Source: Ochotona curzoniae
Lineage: Eukaryota > Chordata > Mammalia > Lagomorpha > Ochotonidae
Reading direction: 5' to 3'
Assembly: GCF_017591425.1 (NCBI RefSeq)
Contig: NW_024465369.1
Span: 28,501,001-28,565,000 of the forward strand
Length of the DNA stretch: 64,000 bases
The notes under the pieces are model-generated. The model made no database searches. It was not told where the DNA came from and worked only from the letters and a program-made list of their open reading frames with translations. This document shows positions 58,675 to 64,000 of the stretch, piece by piece. The position numbers and the translations under genes are program-made. Positions within the stretch are counted from its first letter, which is position 1. The number at the start of each line of letters is the position of its first letter.

Positions 58675-61600
58675 GGGATAAATTTATATTTTCCTGTGAT
58701 TATTGTACAATTGCTATTTCTTTGTTGGACTATGATCTTTCCATTTTCTATATGTTGATCTCTAACTGGGAAACATAGTAAGCCTTGACTATAATGTAAA
58801 TTGAAAATCTCAAAGCAGAATATTAAATACACAGAAAATAAAAGTAGAAATTTATTATAACCAAATTGTTGAAATCTGTTTAGCTTTTCTATTATATGCA
58901 TTATCCACTTATTTTGACATATGTTGCATTAAAATTTTGCACCTAAATAAGTTCACACATGTAGTTTCATTTTTCCATAAGCCTTTTGAGATAACCACAT
59001 ATCCTGGTAATAGTTTCATTTTTTAGTATAGCACATCTCTTAAATTTCATTTTATTCCATAGCTAGTTGGTAGAAATAAAAGGATAGATTTGGATCCATA
59101 TTTCCGTCTAGTATCTGGAGTACCATAAAAATAAAAACTTGGTCTTTATATTATATCCTTTTTGAGTTAAGAAATGAAATTTCATATATGTAAGTTATTC
59201 CCAAGCAAGAGAATAGTGAGAAATTGTGTTTTTAATATTGGATTCAATGTCTGCTAATAACTTAACCATGTTCTCTAATGGAAGTAGCTTATTTGCCATT
59301 GGAACTGCAATCGACTAAAACCATCTTCCTGAATCTTGTGTTTATAAAAATTAAAGCAAATATTTTTGTTGACTATGTTCTATCATCAAAGGAAATACTA
59401 AGCTAATTTTTCTTCTTTCTTTGTCTTAGCCATTCTTTTGCAGAAGTGTCTAGGGTTATTATACTATCTAGGAAAATTAAATATCTTCATTCTGAATGAG
59501 TGCAACCTGCATCATTCTTTAATATCTTTTGAGGCTATCTGATCTCATTCTAAAATAATCTTACTTTTCAATAAAGTTTTGTTTATTGTCAAGAAAGGTT
59601 GAGTTTGGGGTGCTACTGCAAAATAGCCTGCGAAGTTCCCAGAGCTTGTGTTGATCAAAGTGTTTTTGTGTAAACCAGATAGCACTTAGACTTGCAAATC
59701 CTGGGCTTCAGGGATCCTGCTCAGGTAGAGTGTTGCTACATTTTGTTAATTTGTTTCTTTCCCACCTTCACTATTTAACACTATCATCCTGTGACAAAAT
59801 TTCCATTCGATGTGAATCCTTTAGATTTCTCACTGAAGTGACCTCAAAGGAGTATCCAAATAGACAATGGGGCTAGATCCTGAAGACATCCTTACCTTGC
59901 AATCGCCCACTCTCTGCATCTTTAATTGTCCTGGTTTTACTTCCTGCCCAATATATTATACTGAGAATATAGGGCCAAGTTTGCCTCAAGGTTAAAAATT
60001 CAACACAGTGTTCCAATTTTAAATACGTTCTTACTCCTCAGCTCGTTCTACTTGCTTTATTTCTAAACCGATTATAGAATTCATTCACTAGAATGAATTT
60101 TGATCTAGAACACCTCTGTCATTTGCATTGGGTTATGATGCACATATGAAGCCTAGTTTAATTACTGCAGTCTTTCTGAGAGTGCCACGATTCAGTATAA
60201 GTTAATTGTTTCTTAACTTGTTGTCAAAGTGGCTTGTTCTTGTCTAGAGGCAGAACAGATAACTCAACTGCAGCCAACTGGATTTTCCAATGCCCCAGGT
60301 TAGAATTTGAGCAGATTGAACACTAAGGTAGAAAAAGCAGCCAGAGATAATTCATTTTGGTGATGGTATTCTGATAGAGCTGTAAATTATCAGAGCCTTG
60401 TTCTTACCTTTTTAGTCTTTTTTTTTGTGCTTTCCAGAAATTTTGAATTACAGATTATCTTTGATACATTATGTCTGCTTAAGTTTGCCTATTTGAATCC
60501 TGTTGCTTCTCCCCAAAGTTTTTAGCTGAAATATGTTATTTTCCTGAAAGTCACACTTAACTGCAACAAATACTTGTGAAATGTAAATAACAAAATTATT
60601 TCTGAATGTTCACTTTTGGGTAAATTTTGATTTTTCAAGATGGATTCATGCTTTACTTTATCATCTTAGATTTTTAGATATAAAGAATGAATTAACATAT
60701 CATACATCTGATTCTAAACTTGTTTAGATGCCTATAAAATAGATTTAGTTATATTTGAGTAAGATTAGCAAGGAGTATAAAATAATGAAATACTCAAGTC
60801 TATTTTGAATCAAATTTTGACATTACTGTTTAATGCCATCTTAGACATAACTATAGATAATGAAAATATATTAAGTTAAACTAAAACTACAGTGCAAAAG
60901 ACATCATTAAGGCAGTTAGATCATTTATTTCCACTTTTAAATTTATTTATTGTTATTGGAAAGGCTGTAAGGACTAAACAATCAAATAAGGCTGAATTGA
61001 CCTCTTCCAGATCAATTCCTCATCCCTTCTACATCTTCCAATTTGCCTCTCACATTAGATTTCCAAATTTATATTTAGTCAGATTGTCTGACTTGGAAAC
61101 TCATTTGATCAAATCTCAGAGTTCTTGATCATTCCACTTTACCTGTAAATTGAGAATTACCACTTGTCTAAATATTGATTTTGGAATGTCCCTTTGAGGT
61201 CTTCCTTTCAATTGGCCGATCTCCTCATCTGAAATTGCCCTTTTGAACATCATCTGCTGGGTCTATGCCACGTTTCTATTTTATTTAGTCCCCAAAGGTC
61301 ACACTCAAATTACCGAATGACGTGGATATACTGAAGGAAAGATATACAATAGTAATGAAACACAGGTAATATAGCATGAGATGAGTAGCAGAAGCAGAAA
61401 AGTGCATCTATTGAAAGTAGCAGGTCTGTTCTGTTAGGATAAAAGGATTGAATGAGGTATAATGGAAAATTGAAGCAACAAAGCATTTTGGAGTTGGTTT
61501 AAGTATAGCAACAAATTAATTACCTTGTACTTTATTCTGGAGACAGTAGACACAGATTCAATTTCTAATGAACAACTATATGAACATTTGGATTTTGAAA

Positions 61601-61904
61601 TTTTTTTGACTGTCATTCTCAACATATTGAAAATAACCGATATGAGGAGATAAGGGCCATGACTATAGTGTGGCAGACTGGAAAGTGTCTGATGTTGAGA
61701 GATGGTGATTTTCCTAACATGTTCAAATGGTTTGGGTTGTGCTATTTGTACAGAGTGATTTGTTTTTAATGCTCCACAAATTCCATGGAGCCATGAAAGT
61801 AACAGAAATGCACTTACTACATTATCCAAATTAGATTTCAGAATACTTTGCTGCTAAAAATTCCATTACTTTTGTACTTTTAGGTTTGGATAACATTTAT
61901 ACAT
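58675..61904. other. About 3.2 kb of AT-rich DNA
   Basis: No gene and no clearly datable repeat is recognised. The minus frame 61434-61829 (131 residues) is open, but I see no domain and the codons are AT-biased like the surroundings. Conserved non-coding elements cannot be excluded. Confidence 0.5.
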
Positions 61905-62282
61905 TTCTCTAGTCTAATTTTTCTTGCTGGGACTTCCAGACCATATTAAATATAAATAGGCATACTTGCTTTGTTTCAAATCTTAAGAGGAAATCTTTCT
62001 TTTCACATTCTGTTTAGTGTCAGCTGTGGAATTATTGCATATAATTTTTTCATTGTGGCGTCTTTCTTCTATAGCTTATTTACTGATAGTTTGATTATGA
62101 AGGCATGTTTAATATTTTCTTATCTATTGAAGTGATTGTTTCCTATTCTGTTAATTTCATGTATCATATTTGTTTGCATATTCTGGATCATCTTTGCATC
62201 TGCTACTTTAATCCACATGATCATGCTGATTGATCTTTTCAATGAGTTATGGAAGTTAATTGATCATGTATAAAGGTGTCCT
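61905..62282 (-). mobile_element. L1 ORF2 fragment, minus strand
   Basis: 'cttgctgggacttccagacc', 'catattaaatataaatagg', 'ggcatgtttaatattttctt' and 'gcatctgctactttaatcc' follow the antisense order of the ORF2 stretch that usually reads ggctaggacttccag... to ...ctgcatctattgag. It is diverged and abuts GC-rich copy D. Confidence 0.65.
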
Positions 62283-63172
62283 GATACCACTTACAGAAAA
62301 TTCTACCAAAGGGATTGGCTCACATATGCCCCATACAGTCTAACCCTAGACCTGGTTTTCTTGCATGTTGGTTAGTATCATGGCCCTGCCTAACGTGACC
62401 AGTCTCCCCTGTTGTAATATTCAATCAGGTATTGGGATCTAGCCCTGCTAGATAGGCCCCAGCCCTAGCTTTCACATGGACTGGTGTGTGGTGGTCAGCA
62501 GTGTTCCATGATAACAAGCCCAACTCAGGACTCCCATGTGGGCTGGTGTATCAGTCTGACCCATACAGATCTTTGGTCTCTCCCCTCCAAAACACAAGGT
62601 CTCAGTCCTCTTGCTTACCTGCAAGTACAGTGGCTCTGCCATTGGGAGTCCTTTAGGATTCATTCCTCACCTACACATTCAGTGTCCTTATCTATGGATG
62701 TTCCTAGGCAGTAATTCCACACCCTCAGTACTCCAGAGCTTGCCACCAGGAGGTCAGCAGGTGAAGCTCTCAAGCCCAGGATTTGCCCAGTGCTTGGCAG
62801 CTGTGGTTGGCCCTAGGTCCCTAAGCATTGAGCCCGACCTGGGTTAGGTCCCTCCCAGCAGCTGCCATGCTACTGTGAGGTTTGTCCACCTAAACCCTGA
62901 GGTTGAGCTCACCTAGGCTCCTCTCACCAAGATAGCAGTGGTGGACCGAGCCAAAGGCCTGAGCTGCCCAAGATCTCTTCACAGTGTAATTACTATGGAG
63001 GGAGAAAACTCTTGGGCCTAGACAGGCCTAGGATTTGCCCTTTGCTTGGCAGTGGTGGCTGAGGCTAGGGCCCCAAGCTTTGAGCCCCACCTGACTCAGG
63101 TCCTCCCAGAAGCCGCCACACTGCTGGTAGGTCCATTCATCTAAGCCCTGAGGTCGAGCTCCCACCAATTAG
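62283..63172 (-). mobile_element. GC-rich retroelement, copy D (5' half, minus strand)
   Basis: Homologous to 18500-19099 of copy A and to 37800-38517 of copy B: 'atcatggccctgcctaacg', 'catggactggtgtgtgg', 'aaggtctcagtcc', 'attgagcccgacctgg'. At the 5' side it has two tandem units: aggatttgccc at 62778 and again at 63030, spacing 252 bp, with long flanking agreement ('gctctg'-poor, 'gaggtcgagctc' ends). The 3' half of the element is missing. It lies between two L1 fragments of opposite orientation. Confidence 0.75.
62778..63172 (-). repeat. Tandem 5' units of GC-rich copy D (period about 252 bp)
   Basis: The two units agree along most of their visible length: 'aggatttgccc', 'gcttggcag', 'gagccc', 'acctg', 'aggtcc', 'ctgaggt', 'gagctc'. 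The period is close to that in copy B. Confidence 0.7.
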
Positions 63173-63224
63173 TTTTTAATGAAGGTTTCAAGTCCATACT
63201 TTGAGCAAAGACTAGCTTGTTTAA

Positions 63225-63545
63225 TAAGTGATATCGAGAAAATCAGAAACCCACAGGCAGAAGAATTAAAGCAAGCCTACAGTCTTGGGCTGTATAAAAA
63301 TCAACTCAAAATGATTTAAAGACTTAAATGTAACACCAAACACTATGAAACTACTAGAAGAAAATAAATGGGAGAAATGCTTCAACCAGGCAAGTAAGCT
63401 TTAAAGTTAGACCCTGTAGTGGATGACACTAAAGTGGAATTCAATTAAACTATAAAGCTTCTATGGAATTAAATATTTAACATAATGAAGGGATAATATA
63501 CAGAATGACAGAAAATATTTGTAACAGTACATCTAACAAGAGTGT
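63225..63545 (+). mobile_element. L1 ORF2 fragment, plus strand
   Basis: 'tataaaaatcaactcaaaat', 'gatttaaagacttaaatgta', 'ctactagaagaaaataaatgg' and 'agggataatatacagaatgac' follow the order of the ORF2 C-terminal region of mammalian L1s. The reading frame is broken. Confidence 0.8.
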
Positions 63546-64000
63546 GTATGGAGTGGAAGAAAACAAAGCCTTTTTCTTTATTCATGCTTGCTCCTCCTTC
63601 CCTTCTTTGTGTTTCTTTTCCTCCTTTTTTCCCTTCTTTTCATTTTACAATCTTACCTCTGCCACTAGGAATTGTTTTCAAATATGTGTATATATACCTG
63701 TTTTAATTATGATTATGGGAACTGAATCTGATTGTCTGTATTCAGAACTGAAGTACTTGGTTAGTTAGTGTTTCTGAGATTTCCTGTACACATTTTAGTT
63801 AGGAGTGCTTATGGTGGAACAGAAATATAGAGTCAGAACTATTTGTTGTCTTTGCCATTATTATTGCTGAAAAGATGTGCACAGAATCCAGCTTCATTCT
63901 CCTGTTTGCCCTGGTAAAATAGTGTGGCCTCCATATGTGCTCCTGTGGAGGTAAGCTTTTGGTTAGCACCAAAGTTTTTACTTTTAAAAGATAGGTAGAG
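63546..64000. other. AT-rich DNA at the window end
   Basis: A pyrimidine-rich stretch lies at 63590-63650 (ctcctcc...ttttcc). No gene was recognised. The 87-residue frame 63505-63768 has no domain. Confidence 0.5.

Noticed and set aside
58200..58901. 233-residue minus-strand open frame
   Set aside because: It spans the LTR-like unit and its flank. Its composition is low-complexity (Pro/Ser/His-rich) and it matches no family I know.

Overview
This is non-genic nuclear DNA from a placental mammal, most likely a lagomorph. About two dozen tRNA-derived SINEs of the lagomorph C-repeat (CSINE) type are scattered on both strands. Their heads resemble GGGCCCAGCGC, they carry the body motif GATCTTCCTCTCTGTCTCT, and they end in AATAAAAATAAATCTTTAAA. 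From memory of the two genera the SINE sequence looks more like pika (Ochotona) than rabbit, but I could not check this. I found no convincing protein-coding exon, tRNA gene, CRISPR array or other prokaryotic feature. Every long open frame is low-complexity, lies inside a repeat, or lacks recognisable family similarity.

Layout. 1-11 kb: AT-rich DNA with an old MaLR-like LTR piece, a MIR, purine and CA tracts, and CSINEs, one of them young (1961-2277). 11.4-12.1 kb: an L1 with an inverted 5' part. 13.6-15.9 kb: a compound microsatellite, then a sense L1 3' end interrupted by a CSINE and by a solo LTR. 16.17-19.10 kb: a GC-rich 2.9 kb element with 15-bp target-site duplications. 19-35 kb: AT-rich DNA with old CSINEs, hAT remnants and L1 scraps. 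35.20-38.52 kb: a second GC-rich element of the same family (3.3 kb, 17-bp duplications). 40.3-41.04 kb: the 3' part of a third copy, in opposite orientation. 41.4-44.3 kb: CSINEs, one interrupted by an L1 tail and one young. 45.3-56.8 kb: a block of minus-strand L1s with CSINE insertions. 58.2-58.7 kb: an LTR-like unit. 61.9-63.5 kb: L1 fragments on both sides of the 5' half of a fourth GC-rich element.

The most interesting content is the GC-rich family. Complete copies have 5' tandem units of about 254 bp, a GC-rich core of degenerate short tandem motifs, and an AT-rich 3' end with an A-rich tail. They are flanked by 15-17-bp target-site duplications and have no long ORF. This resembles primate SVA or monomer-bearing L1 promoters in architecture, though not in sequence. 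I do not recognise it as a named family. It may be a non-autonomous, L1-mobilised retrotransposon, or it may share its promoter with the host's L1.
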